A stretch of DNA of 64,000 nt from Lentiprolixibacter aurantiacus (GCF_026241225.1 NZ_JAPFQP010000001.1:1302001-1366000), one strand, 5' to 3'. Shown: positions 26,848 to 35,385, counted from the first letter of the stretch. Numbers and translations are program-made. The notes: generated by a model not told the origin, from the letters alone.

Positions 26848-27948
26848 ATGTACAAATTAGTTTGCTACGGGATTCTCTTTTGTTCCGTCCTGGGATGGGC
26901 ACAGCAGCAAAAAGCCAGTCCGGTTTACACTCTGGAAATCAATCCCTTTTACGGTTCCATCCTGAGGCATAACACGGATGTTTCACATCTTATCCGTGAG
27001 CACCCTACCGGCTTTATCCTTGGGTTTAGCCAGAAGACATTCGGCAACAGGGAATGGGAACAGGAATACGGTTTCCCCGATACCGGGTTCTCATTTATTT
27101 ACCAGGATATGAAAACCACGACCCTGGGAGAGAACTTTGGCCTGTACGGCCATTACAATTTTTACTTCCTGAGGAGAACACTACAGTTTAGGATAGGGCA
27201 GGGTATTGCCTATAACACCAACCCTTACGATAAAAATCTCAATTTCAGGGGCAATGCCTATGGTTCCCACCTGATGAGCTCTACTTATCTTATGCTCAAT
27301 TACTATCGTGAAGATATAATTCAAAACCTGGGCTTTCGGGCAGGGATATCGCTTGTGCATTATTCCAATGCCAATGTAAAAGCCCCCAATACCTCTACCA
27401 ATACATTTGCCTTAAATGCAGGGCTGATCTACCGGATAGGTGAACCACAGTCGTTTATCATCAGGGAAAAAGCAGATAAGGAAAATTTTAAGGAGCCCTG
27501 GCATTACAACCTGGTCTTCCGGTCTGGGATCAACGAAAGCGATGTAATCAACTCAGGACAGTTTCCGTTTTATATCCTGTCTGTTTATGCAGATAAGCGC
27601 CTTAATCGGAAAAGTGGGCTGCAATTTGGTACGGAAGTATTTTTCTCTAATTTCCTGAAAGAGCTGATTCGTTTCCAGGCCCTGGCTTTTCCAGAATTTG
27701 ATGTTCAGGAAGATGATGACTATAAGCGGGTGGGGCTATTTGTTGGTCACGAACTCTATGTTAATAAAATAAGCGTCGTTACACAGCTGGGTTATTATAT
27801 TTATTATCCCTTTGATTTTGAAGGCCGGGTGTATAGTCGTATTGGAATCAAAAGGTATTTTGGTTCGAAATGGTTTGGGGCCATTACCCTGAAATCCCAT
27901 GCGGCCAAGGCCGAAGCTATAGAGTTCGGAATAGGGATAAGGTTGTGA
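26848..27948 (+). CDS. PagL-like lipid A 3-O-deacylase / acyloxyacyl hydrolase
   Basis: A 366-residue predicted outer-membrane protein. Residues 1-18 form a signal peptide (MYKLVCYGILFCSVLGWA). The central part shows beta-barrel strands with FGLYGHYNFYFLRRTLQFRI and a VHYSNANVKAPNTSTN segment. His171 and Ser173 of that HYSN motif match the catalytic His-Ser of PagL, which removes the 3-O acyl chain of lipid A in the outer membrane. The protein is longer than classical PagL (about 170 residues), as in other Bacteroidota members. The next gene starts at or near its stop, so the pair is likely coupled. Confidence 0.8.
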   Translation: MYKLVCYGILFCSVLGWAQQQKASPVYTLEINPFYGSILRHNTDVSHLIREHPTGFILGFSQKTFGNREWEQEYGFPDTGFSFIYQDMKTTTLGENFGLYGHYNFYFLRRTLQFRIGQGIAYNTNPYDKNLNFRGNAYGSHLMSSTYLMLNYYREDIIQNLGFRAGISLVHYSNANVKAPNTSTNTFALNAGLIYRIGEPQSFIIREKADKENFKEPWHYNLVFRSGINESDVINSGQFPFYILSVYADKRLNRKSGLQFGTEVFFSNFLKELIRFQALAFPEFDVQEDDDYKRVGLFVGHELYVNKISVVTQLGYYIYYPFDFEGRVYSRIGIKRYFGSKWFGAITLKSHAAKAEAIEFGIGIRL

Positions 27949-27959
27949 GAAGAGCATTT

Positions 27960-28739
27960 ATGACGAGATTATTATTCATAAGATTAAAAGGTTGGATACT
28001 GTTGCTTATGGTGGCGACCATGGTGAATGGCTGTAACGGGGAAAATGTTTTGGATTGTTTCCAGAATGCGGGAGACCTGATACAGGAAGAGGTGACTGTA
28101 AGTCCCTTTACGAACATCACAGTACTGGATAATGTTACCCTTGTTTTGCGACAGGGTCCGGAACAGCGAGTTTTGATTGAAACCGGAGAATATTTGCGTC
28201 CTGAAGTCAGCGCGAGAGTGGAAGACGGTACCCTTATACTTGAAGATACCAACAACTGCAATTTATTCAGGGCATATGGATTGACTACGATCTATGTTAC
28301 GGCTCCGGAAATTGAAAACATAAGAAGCAGTACTGGTTTTCCGATACGAAGCGAAGGTACATTGGCTTATGAGTCGCTTTCCCTGATCTCGGAAAGCTTT
28401 GTAAATCCGGATACCGATACCACAGACGGTACTTTTGAGGTGGATGTGGCTACTCAGGAACTACGCATAGTGGCAAATGGACTGGCATACTTCAAGATCA
28501 GTGGAACCACGGATTTCCTGGATGTAGACATATCATCCGGGGACAGTCGGGTTGAGGCCGAAACCTTGCTGGCAGGGGAGGTAATTTTTAATCAGAGGGG
28601 TAGCAATGATATTCGGATCAATCCTCAGGAGGCACTCAGGGGGATCATTCGCGGAACCGGCGATGTCGTAAGCTTTAATCGGCCTCCGATTGTTGAGGTA
28701 GAGCTTGTATATGGGGGTCGCCTGATTTTCAGGAATTGA
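27960..28739 (+). CDS. Head-GIN-domain (DUF2807) lipoprotein
   Basis: A 259-residue protein with a lipoprotein signal (WILLLMVATMVNGC, lipid-bearing Cys near residue 25) and a DUF2807 beta-helix body from about residue 45 (TNITVLDNVTLVLRQGPEQR) with repeated strands such as DVDISSGDSRVEAETL. Such proteins are common in Bacteroidota and are thought to be surface or periplasmic, with no known activity. ATG at 27960 is chosen. An in-frame GTG at 27945 overlaps the upstream stop (GTGA) and is a real alternative that would couple translation with the PagL-like gene. Confidence 0.82.
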   Translation: MTRLLFIRLKGWILLLMVATMVNGCNGENVLDCFQNAGDLIQEEVTVSPFTNITVLDNVTLVLRQGPEQRVLIETGEYLRPEVSARVEDGTLILEDTNNCNLFRAYGLTTIYVTAPEIENIRSSTGFPIRSEGTLAYESLSLISESFVNPDTDTTDGTFEVDVATQELRIVANGLAYFKISGTTDFLDVDISSGDSRVEAETLLAGEVIFNQRGSNDIRINPQEALRGIIRGTGDVVSFNRPPIVEVELVYGGRLIFRN

Positions 28740-28761
28740 TTAGGACTTCATAGAGCACTTG

Positions 28762-29820
28762 ATGGGGATTTCAGGAAAACATATGTTGATCACACGGATT
28801 TCCGGGCGTCTGGAAGAGCTTATAAATGAGGGAAAAGTTCCGGGTTTATCCATCGCCATTTATAAAAATAATAGCTGGGAATGGCAGGCTGGTTTTGGCT
28901 ACGCCGATCTGCAGTACAAAACCCCTGTACAACCATCACAAACCCGGTTCCGGGCGGCAAGTATATCCAAGCCCATTGCAGCATGTGCCCTGGCTTCAAT
29001 GGTTGCAGAAGGCTTAATCAATCTCGATGCATCTTTCTATGACTATGTGCCTGATTTTCCCGGGAAAAAGTACGACTTCAGCATTCGCCAGCTGGCTTCA
29101 CACACCGCAGGGATCCGCGGATACAGCGGAAAGGAATACGCCCTTAACAAACCCTATACCATAAGGCAAAGCCTGGAAGTTTTCCAGGACGATCCTTTGC
29201 TTTTTGAGCCGGGCACCCAATTTTATTACAATAGTTATGGCTTTGTGCTTCTATCACTGGCCATGGAAGAAGCTTCAGGAATACCCTTTGATGTTTATAC
29301 CCGTGAGAAGGTACTTACCCCTCTGGGTATGACCAACACCATCCCTGAACAACCTGCCACCACTAATCAACAACAATCAACCAGCAACAGTCAGCCAACA
29401 AAGAACAACCGCCAGGCTACATGCTACACCAGGCGGGCTTCTGGTTTTCGGGAGGCAATTAAGGTAGACAATCGTTTTAAACTGGCTGGAGGGGGATATC
29501 TCACCACAGTGCAGGACATTATTAGACTGGGGCAGGCTGTTCTGCGAAAAAACTTTTATCCGGAGGTGATGTCGACATTTCTGGAATCCCAAAAGGTGAA
29601 TGGTGCCAAAACGTATTATGGCCTGGGTTGGGAAGTAAGCGAAAATGCCAGGGGCCGTCCCTTTTATGGTCATATTGGCAACCAGGTTGGGGGTTACAGC
29701 TATTTCAGGGTTTTTCCGGGCACAGGTTTGATCATCGCTGCTTTGGTCAATTGTTCAGATCCCAAAATAAAGGATATCCTGGATGGAATAGCTGAGGAAT
29801 TTCAGGACTATGGCGTTTGA
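28762..29820 (+). CDS. Serine hydrolase, beta-lactamase/class C-like
   Basis: A 352-residue penicillin-binding-protein-like hydrolase without a visible signal peptide. The SxxK motif is Ser67-Ile-Ser-Lys70 (in RAASISKPIAACALA). The Tyr motif lies in FYYNSYGFVLL, where the third position is Ser rather than the usual Asn (YNS against YxN). GHIGNQVGGYSYF provides the KTG-like strand with HxG. Residues about 194-223 are an unusual insert rich in Gln, Asn, Ser and Thr. Such enzymes include esterases, D-aminopeptidases and transpeptidase homologues, so the substrate is unknown. ATG at 28762 directly follows a TTG; a later ATG at 28783 is possible. Confidence 0.83.
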   Translation: MGISGKHMLITRISGRLEELINEGKVPGLSIAIYKNNSWEWQAGFGYADLQYKTPVQPSQTRFRAASISKPIAACALASMVAEGLINLDASFYDYVPDFPGKKYDFSIRQLASHTAGIRGYSGKEYALNKPYTIRQSLEVFQDDPLLFEPGTQFYYNSYGFVLLSLAMEEASGIPFDVYTREKVLTPLGMTNTIPEQPATTNQQQSTSNSQPTKNNRQATCYTRRASGFREAIKVDNRFKLAGGGYLTTVQDIIRLGQAVLRKNFYPEVMSTFLESQKVNGAKTYYGLGWEVSENARGRPFYGHIGNQVGGYSYFRVFPGTGLIIAALVNCSDPKIKDILDGIAEEFQDYGV

Positions 29821-29880
29821 TGGGAGGTACGGGTTTTATTTTTTTATAGGTACCCACTCCCGAAGAACCGTTCTTATTTT

Positions 29881-30093
29881 TTCTTCTTCCTGTGTCTTTG
29901 CTATGCTATTTCTTTACTGACGGCCCAATCTTCTTCACAGTTGGAAGAGAGGTCAGATATTGCTGTATTAGAATCCTTTAACACGCTTAAGGAATTACTG
30001 CGTATCCCGAATGTTACTTGCTGCCCGAGTCATATGGAAAGAACATGCATTAGAGTGAAGTAGCCTTTGCTAATACAGGGATCAACACCCAGG
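29881..30093 (+). pseudogene. Decayed N-terminal fragment of a secreted M20-type peptidase
   Basis: Frame 1 from 29881 reads like a signal peptide followed by a mature start (FLCLCYAISLLTAQS, then ESFNTLKELLRIPN up to about 30012). This resembles the start of Flavobacteriaceae M20 dipeptidases, where a SIPND segment ends the first helix. The homology then continues in another frame (PESYGKNMH, an in-frame stop, then SEVAFANTGINTQGL to about 30093), where these proteins have the PEH...N...W...AF...GF.TQRL pattern. No start codon is seen upstream, and nothing of the catalytic domain follows: the gldA stop comes directly after. So it is a frameshifted, truncated remnant. Similarity was judged by eye. 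Confidence 0.5.
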
Positions 30094-30096
30094 GGC

Positions 30097-30993
30097 TTAT
30101 TCCCCCGTCAGGTCGCTGAACAGGGTTTCCAGATTTTTATTTTTGCGGTTTAGTTGCAGGGCTTTCAGTTGGTTGTCATGAGCAAAATCAAAAACTGCCG
30201 GCCGCATATCTTTAGAAGTGCTGAAAGTGATCTCGTAGACAAAACCACCCGTATTCCTGACTTCTGTGGCATGCGGGAGTTGCTGTAAAAAAGCTTCTTC
30301 TACCCGGTAATCAAACTCAACCACTATAACCTGCTCTTCCTCTGTCCTGAGATCAGACAGGGCCTTGTCGGCCACCAGTTTACCCTTGTCTATGATCAAC
30401 ACCCGATCGCACAGGGCTTCCACTTCTTTCATAATATGTGTGGAAAGCAGGATGGTTTTTGATTGCGCCATTTTTTTGATCAGCCTTCGGATCTCCTGAA
30501 GCTGGTTTGGGTCCAGCCCGGTTGTGGGTTCATCCAGAATAAGCACTTCCGGATCGTGCAGCAATGCTGCAGCCAGGCCTACCCTTTGCCTGTAACCTTT
30601 GGATAGCTGCCCGATTTTCTTATGTGCTTCCGGGCCCAGGCCGGTTTCGGCAATAACCGTGTCAATCCGTTCTATAGGGACACCGTAAACCTCGGCATTG
30701 AATGTGAGATATTCCCGAACATAGAGCTCCAGGTACAGCGGATTATGCTCTGGCAGGTATCCGATGGATTGCTGCACCCGTCCACTTTCCTTTTCCACAT
30801 CAAAACCGTTTACCCATGCCTGCCCGGAGTGGGCCTTGCTGTAAGTAGTCAGGATTTTCATCATGGTGGACTTGCCTGCTCCGTTAGGTCCTAGGAATCC
30901 TACGATTTCCCCTTTTTTGATATCAAAGGAAATGTTATCCAGGGCCTTCTGTTTGCCATAGAATTTCGATATGCCTGCTACCTGAATGGACAT
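30097..30993 (-). CDS. gldA: Gliding motility ABC transporter ATP-binding subunit GldA
   Basis: A 298-residue ABC ATPase. Walker A GFLGPNGAGKSTMMK is near residue 33, the Q-loop/YLPEHNPLYLELYVREYL stretch near 82, signature LSKGYRQRV near 133, and Walker B VLILDEPTTGLDPNQ near 154. The YLPEHNPLY stretch and overall match fit GldA of Flavobacteriaceae, which works with GldF and GldG (a Nos-type exporter) in gliding. Partner genes are not nearby, as usual in this family. The ATG at 30993 is the family start; an upstream in-frame ATG at 31047 adds 18 residues unlike GldA. Confidence 0.88.
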   Translation of the reverse strand: MSIQVAGISKFYGKQKALDNISFDIKKGEIVGFLGPNGAGKSTMMKILTTYSKAHSGQAWVNGFDVEKESGRVQQSIGYLPEHNPLYLELYVREYLTFNAEVYGVPIERIDTVIAETGLGPEAHKKIGQLSKGYRQRVGLAAALLHDPEVLILDEPTTGLDPNQLQEIRRLIKKMAQSKTILLSTHIMKEVEALCDRVLIIDKGKLVADKALSDLRTEEEQVIVVEFDYRVEEAFLQQLPHATEVRNTGGFVYEITFSTSKDMRPAVFDFAHDNQLKALQLNRKNKNLETLFSDLTGE

Positions 30994-31183
30994 GGGTACA
31001 ATTTTCAGGTAAAAATACACAAAACAGGCATTGCAGCGCGCAGGCATCAGGGAATCCCTCAGAGGACCAGCTAATAACCTGAATCAGCATAATGCATATT
31101 TCGTAATCAGATGTACAAATCCATTTGATTTCTGCAATGAATTATCTCAAAATGAAGATTTTTTAAAAAAGCGAGGGCAGTCC

Positions 31184-31213
31184 TTTGAATTTTGCAGATA
31201 ATAATTACCTTAG
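31184..31213 (+). promoter_or_regulatory. Promoter of the aromatic amino acid leader
   Basis: TTTG at 31184-31187 and TACCTTAG at 31206-31213 (one mismatch to TAnnTTTG) are 18 bp apart. The predicted start near 31220 leaves only a few bases before the leader peptide ATG, which fits an attenuator. Confidence 0.5.
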
Positions 31214-31225
31214 TCGCTTCAAACA

Positions 31226-31303
31226 ATGAACATGACACGCAATTATTTCTGGAACGGGTTTTATTTTTACTTCTTTGGTCAAAGAGGTATGGGACTGTTT
31301 TAG
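31226..31303 (+). CDS. Phe/Tyr-rich leader peptide (pheL-like)
   Basis: A 25-codon reading frame, ATG at 31226 to TAG at 31301. Residues 7-17 are Y-F-W-N-G-F-Y-F-Y-F-F, nine aromatics in eleven, with six Phe and three Tyr in the whole peptide. It lies directly upstream of pheA, an aminotransferase, tyrA and aroG-chorismate mutase. Such runs let a ribosome stall when charged tRNA-Phe or tRNA-Tyr is scarce. The aromatic codons span 31244-31276, just before an RNA segment that can pair with the terminator. A second in-frame ATG is at 31232. It is too short to be found by ordinary gene calling. Confidence 0.85.
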   Translation: MNMTRNYFWNGFYFYFFGQRGMGLF

Positions 31304-31358
31304 AGCATTGCTAACGATAAAGTAAGATAGGGTCCCGTAACGTACGGGACTTTTTTTT
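31288..31358 (+). terminator. Transcription attenuator of the aromatic operon (terminator and antiterminator)
   Basis: GTCCCGTA (31332-31339) pairs with TACGGGAC (31343-31350) around a 3-nt loop. Eight T residues follow (31351-31358): a strong terminator before pheA. The end of the leader peptide gene carries TATGGGAC (31288-31295), which can pair with the same GTCCCGTA (one G-U pair), forming an antiterminator. A ribosome stalled on the aromatic codons leaves TATGGGAC free. A ribosome that reaches the stop codon at 31301 covers it, so the terminator forms. Confidence 0.88.
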
Positions 31359-31383
31359 GATATAAACCACAATCAAATTGGCC

Positions 31384-32205
31384 ATGCAAATAGCCATACA
31401 GGGAATTAAGGGTTCTAACCACCACCAGGTGGTGCGTGAATATTTTGGGGATGATACCACGCTAGTGGAATGCCTTACTTTCCATGAACTGGTAGATCAG
31501 TTGCTTCTGGGTAAGGCAGATAAGGGGGTTATGGCCATAGAAAATTCCATTGCTGGCTCAATTATACCCAACTATGCGCTGGTTTATCAAAATAATTTGC
31601 ACATCATTGGGGAGCACTACCTGAATATTCATCACCACCTGATGGCTCTACCGGGACAAACACTCAATGATATAAAGGAAGTAAGATCGCACCCTATGGC
31701 CCTGTTGCAATGCAGGGAATACCTGAAGACCCAGGGCCACATCAAGATGGTTGAGGATTTTGATACCGCGGAAACCGCCAGGCAAATTCAGCAAAATCAA
31801 TGGAAAGGGATTGCAGCCATAGCACCTGGTGTAGCTGCAGATTTATATGACCTGGAAATACTGGCCTCGGATATACAGACCATCAAGAATAACGCTACCA
31901 GGTTTATTGTAATTAAAACCAAAAACAAGGTGCTGTCGGAAGAGGAGATCAACAAGGCTTCGGTTCGCTTTATAACTGACCATAAACGGGGGAGTCTGGC
32001 CACAGTGCTTAATGTAATGAGCGACTGTAACCTGAACCTGACCAAAATACAGTCATTACCCATAATTGAGACCCCCTGGAAGTATGCCTTTTTTGTGGAT
32101 GTTACCTTTGATAAGTACGAATATTTTGCCAAGGCGAAATCCCTGCTTCATATTATGTCTGAGGATTTCAAGGTTTTAGGTGAATATAAAAACGCGCGAT
32201 TGTGA
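31384..32205 (+). CDS. pheA: Prephenate dehydratase
   Basis: A 273-residue monofunctional prephenate dehydratase making phenylpyruvate for phenylalanine. The catalytic domain (1-180) opens with IAIQGIKGSNHHQVVREYFG. GVMAIENSIAGSIIPNY is near residue 50, and the conserved TRF appears in NNATRFIVIK. The C-terminal ACT domain (about 195-273, RGSLATVLNVMSDCNLNLTK) should bind Phe for feedback, although the usual ESRP is IQSLP here. ATG at 31384 is preferred over the TTG six bases upstream. It is first in the operon, behind the attenuator, and overlaps the next gene by 4 bp. Confidence 0.93.
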   Translation: MQIAIQGIKGSNHHQVVREYFGDDTTLVECLTFHELVDQLLLGKADKGVMAIENSIAGSIIPNYALVYQNNLHIIGEHYLNIHHHLMALPGQTLNDIKEVRSHPMALLQCREYLKTQGHIKMVEDFDTAETARQIQQNQWKGIAAIAPGVAADLYDLEILASDIQTIKNNATRFIVIKTKNKVLSEEEINKASVRFITDHKRGSLATVLNVMSDCNLNLTKIQSLPIIETPWKYAFFVDVTFDKYEYFAKAKSLLHIMSEDFKVLGEYKNARL

Positions 32206-33353
32206 TACGAACGGCAGACCGACTGCATACCGTAGAGGAATATTACTTTTCCCGTAAGCTTCGGGAGGTAAGGCAGCTTATGGCTGAAGGAAAGCCCATT
32301 ATAAACATGGGTATTGGCAGCCCGGACCTGGCACCTTCAGATGAGGTGATTGCCTCATTACAGGAATCGGTTAAAGAAGCCGGTGCGCATCAGTACCAGA
32401 GTTACCAGGGGCTCCCGGAATTCCGTGAAAGTATAGCCCGCTTCTACCAGGAAAAGTTTGGTGTTACGGCCGACCCAACCAGTGAAATCCTCCCCCTAAT
32501 GGGTTCCAAGGAGGGGATTATGCATATCAGCATGGCATTTCTCAATGATGGTGATGAGGTCCTGATCCCCAATCCCGGCTACCCAACCTACAGCGCGGTG
32601 ACCAAACTGGTTGGAGCAAAGCCCAGGCTATATTCCCTGAAAGAGGAAGATGGCTGGTTTCCTGATTTGGAAAGAATGGAGCAGGACGACCTGGAAAAGG
32701 TAAAGCTCATGTGGGTGGGTTATCCCCATATGCCTACCGGGGCAACGGCAACACAGGAACAACTGACTACCCTGGTTGCTTTCGCCCAAAGAAATGATAT
32801 CCTTCTCGTAAATGACAATCCTTACAGTTTTGTATTGAGCCAGAATCCTATCAGTTTGCTTTCGATTCCCGAAGCGGGTTCGGTAGCTCTGGAACTGAAT
32901 TCACTCAGCAAAACCTTTAACATGGCCGGTTGGCGTGTGGGGATGGTATTGGGAAATGCACAGCATATTCAGGCTATTTTGAAGGTAAAGAGCAATATGG
33001 ACTCCGGGATGTTCTACGGGATCCAAAAAGGAGCTATAGTCGCTTTGAAAAGCGGGAAGGAATGGTTTGAGCGTCTGGATAAAATCTATGGGGCCAGGCG
33101 CACGCTTATGTTTGAGGTGGCTGATCTGCTGGGATGTGAGTACGATAAAAATGCCGTTGGGATGTTCGTTTGGTGTAAACTACCGGCAGGTTCCCCCGAT
33201 GCGGAAAGCTTCATCGACGACTTGCTTTACAAAAAAGATATTTTTGTTGCACCCGGGACCATTTTTGGAAGTAACGGCGAGGGGTATATTCGCCTTTCCC
33301 TCTGCGTGAAAGAGGAAAAAATAAAAGAGGCTATTAACAGGCTAAAGCTTTAA
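32202..33353 (+). CDS. Class I/II aminotransferase (aromatic/aspartate type) of the Phe/Tyr operon
   Basis: A 383-residue PLP aminotransferase. INMGIGSPDLAPSDEVI is near residue 35, and the PLP-lysine motif NSLSKTFNMAGWRVGM has Lys near 234. The C-terminal Arg that binds the substrate carboxylate is in EGYIRLSLC. Its place between pheA and tyrA suggests it converts phenylpyruvate and hydroxyphenylpyruvate (or prephenate) to the amino acids. Sequence alone resembles LL-diaminopimelate and aspartate aminotransferases. The GTG start at 32202 overlaps the pheA stop by 4 bp, indicating translational coupling. Confidence 0.88.
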   Translation: MIRTADRLHTVEEYYFSRKLREVRQLMAEGKPIINMGIGSPDLAPSDEVIASLQESVKEAGAHQYQSYQGLPEFRESIARFYQEKFGVTADPTSEILPLMGSKEGIMHISMAFLNDGDEVLIPNPGYPTYSAVTKLVGAKPRLYSLKEEDGWFPDLERMEQDDLEKVKLMWVGYPHMPTGATATQEQLTTLVAFAQRNDILLVNDNPYSFVLSQNPISLLSIPEAGSVALELNSLSKTFNMAGWRVGMVLGNAQHIQAILKVKSNMDSGMFYGIQKGAIVALKSGKEWFERLDKIYGARRTLMFEVADLLGCEYDKNAVGMFVWCKLPAGSPDAESFIDDLLYKKDIFVAPGTIFGSNGEGYIRLSLCVKEEKIKEAINRLKL

Positions 33354-33377
33354 GGATTAGTGGCAGAAGGAAAAACT

Positions 33378-34238
33378 ATGAAGGTATATGTAATAGGTAT
33401 TGGTTTAATTGGCGGTTCCCTGGCAAGGGATATTCGCAGGCACTACCCTGAAGTGAAGCTTTTCGGGATCGATCGGGATCCTGATCACCTCCAGGAAGCC
33501 ATTGACCTGGGTCTTGTAGACCAGGCGGCTGATTACAGCGGACTTTGCGATGCAGACCTGGTGATCCTCAGCATCCCGGTAGATGCATTGGTCTGCGAAC
33601 TACCCCGTGTGCTGGATCATGCAGGTGAAGAAGCCCTGGTCCTGGATGCTGGTTCTACCAAGGCAGAAATTTGCCAGGTTGTGGCCCATCACCCCAAAAG
33701 GCGTAATTTCCTGGCCTGCCATCCTATTGCCGGAACAGAATTCTCAGGGCCTTCAGCAGCCCTCGAGGGCCTTTTTGAAGGGAAGACTAATATTATTTGT
33801 GAAGTAGAGCAAACAGCATTCAAGCTACAGGAATTGGGGCTCGACCTGTTCCGTAAACTCGGGATGCGCATCCGCTACATGAACCCTGAGGCCCACGATA
33901 AGCACATAGCATATGTGTCGCACCTATCCCATATCAGTTCCTTCATGCTGGGGAAAACAGTTATTGAAAAGGAAAAAAATGAGCGGGATATCTTTGACAT
34001 GGCAGGTAGTGGGTTTGAAAGTACGGTACGCCTGGCTAAGAGTTCCCCTGCTATGTGGACCCCTATTTTTGAGCAAAACAAAGAAAACGTAATCGAAACA
34101 CTGGAAGAATACATCCAAAACCTTCAGCAATTCAGGCAGAAGCTGGTAGATGAAGACTTTCCGGGAATATTCAAGGAAATGGACGATACCAACAGGATCA
34201 AAGGCATCCTGGACGGAATCCCGCTGAACAAACAATAA
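33378..34238 (+). CDS. tyrA: Prephenate dehydrogenase
   Basis: A 286-residue NAD(P)-dependent dehydrogenase converting prephenate to 4-hydroxyphenylpyruvate. The Rossmann motif VIGIGLIGGSLARDI is at residues 5-19. LVILSIPVDALVCELPRVL is near 63, and the catalytic-region sequence FLACHPIAGTEFSGPSAA (His near 115) and AYVSHLSHISSFML are present. ATG at 33378 is chosen since AGAAGGA lies 7 bp before it; a GTG at 33360 would add six residues. It is 11 bp before the aroG fusion gene. Confidence 0.93.
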   Translation: MKVYVIGIGLIGGSLARDIRRHYPEVKLFGIDRDPDHLQEAIDLGLVDQAADYSGLCDADLVILSIPVDALVCELPRVLDHAGEEALVLDAGSTKAEICQVVAHHPKRRNFLACHPIAGTEFSGPSAALEGLFEGKTNIICEVEQTAFKLQELGLDLFRKLGMRIRYMNPEAHDKHIAYVSHLSHISSFMLGKTVIEKEKNERDIFDMAGSGFESTVRLAKSSPAMWTPIFEQNKENVIETLEEYIQNLQQFRQKLVDEDFPGIFKEMDDTNRIKGILDGIPLNKQ

Positions 34239-34248
34239 AAACAAAACC

Positions 34249-35331
34249 ATGGAAAATTCGAAACAACTCAGGTCCTGGCTGGACGATATGGAACTTCCCC
34301 ATCCGCTGGTTATCGCAGGGCCCTGCAGTGCAGAGACGGAAGAACAAGTCCTTAAAATTGCACATGAGTTAAAAGATACAGACGTCAATTATTATCGGGC
34401 AGGAATCTGGAAACCCCGGACCCGCCCTGGAAATTTTGAGGGGGTAGGGGCCATTGGCCTTAAATGGCTTCAGGAAGTAAAGAAGGAAACTGGCCTGAAG
34501 ACTGCTACGGAAGTAGCCAACAAGACCCATGTAGACCTTGCGCTGGAACATGACGTGGACCTGCTCTGGATTGGTGCTCGTTCTACCGTGAGCCCGTTTA
34601 TCGTGCAGGAAATCGCAGATGCCCTTAAGGGAACGGATAAGGTTGTTCTGGTCAAGAACCCGGTGAATCCGGATCTATCTCTTTGGCTGGGAGCTGTTGA
34701 GCGTTTGCATAAGTCCGATATCAAAAAACTGGGTGTAATCCACCGTGGCTTTTCGTCTTACCGAAAAACCAAATACCGGAATATCCCTGAGTGGCAGCTG
34801 GCTATTGAGCTGCAAACCAAATTCCCGGATCTGCCCCTGATCAATGATCCTTCGCATATATGCGGCAGGCGGGATATGATCTTCGATGTTTCGCAGACAG
34901 CACTTGACCTGAATTATGATGGCCTAATGATCGAGACCCATATTGATCCGGACAATGCCTGGAGCGATGCTGCACAGCAAGTAACCCCCAAAACCCTTGT
35001 TCAGATTATGGAAGACCTAAGGATCAGAAAGGTAACCGATCAGGAAGCAGAATACAGAAGTAAACTGGGAAATTTAAGAGCGCAGATCGATGTGATCGAT
35101 AACCAGTTGCTCGATATCCTTGGAAAAAGAATGGAGGTATCCGATCAGATCGGAGAATTGAAGAAGCAGCGCAACGTTGCCGTTTTGCAAACCAATCGCT
35201 GGAATGCCATCCTAGGTAAAATGATCCTTGAAGGGGAAACCAAGGGCTTAAGTGAGGAATTTGTCCTCAGAATGTTTAAGGCTATACACCAGGAATCCAT
35301 CAACCACCAGGAGAAGATTATCAATGCCTAG
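34249..35331 (+). CDS. Bifunctional DAHP synthase / chorismate mutase
   Basis: A 360-residue fusion. Residues about 1-255 are a DAHP synthase of the KDO8P-synthase-like type (IAGPCSAETEEQVLKIAHEL, the YRAGIWKPRTRPGNFEG stretch, NDPSHICGRRD). Residues about 265-360 are an AroQ chorismate mutase (LRAQIDVIDNQLLDILGKRM, QIGELKKQ). It catalyses both the entry step of the shikimate pathway and the branch step to prephenate, so one protein may be regulated through the mutase domain by end products. Last gene of the attenuator-controlled operon; a terminator follows. Confidence 0.94.
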   Translation: MENSKQLRSWLDDMELPHPLVIAGPCSAETEEQVLKIAHELKDTDVNYYRAGIWKPRTRPGNFEGVGAIGLKWLQEVKKETGLKTATEVANKTHVDLALEHDVDLLWIGARSTVSPFIVQEIADALKGTDKVVLVKNPVNPDLSLWLGAVERLHKSDIKKLGVIHRGFSSYRKTKYRNIPEWQLAIELQTKFPDLPLINDPSHICGRRDMIFDVSQTALDLNYDGLMIETHIDPDNAWSDAAQQVTPKTLVQIMEDLRIRKVTDQEAEYRSKLGNLRAQIDVIDNQLLDILGKRMEVSDQIGELKKQRNVAVLQTNRWNAILGKMILEGETKGLSEEFVLRMFKAIHQESINHQEKIINA

Positions 35332-35356
35332 GCATATAACTATACTTTAAGACCGA

Positions 35357-35385
35357 AAACCTCCTAAAAAAAAGGAGGTTTTTTT
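35357..35385 (+). terminator. Rho-independent terminator of the aromatic operon
   Basis: AAACCTCCT pairs with AGGAGGTTT around an A-rich loop and is followed by a T-run, 26 bp past the aroG fusion stop. Confidence 0.9.
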
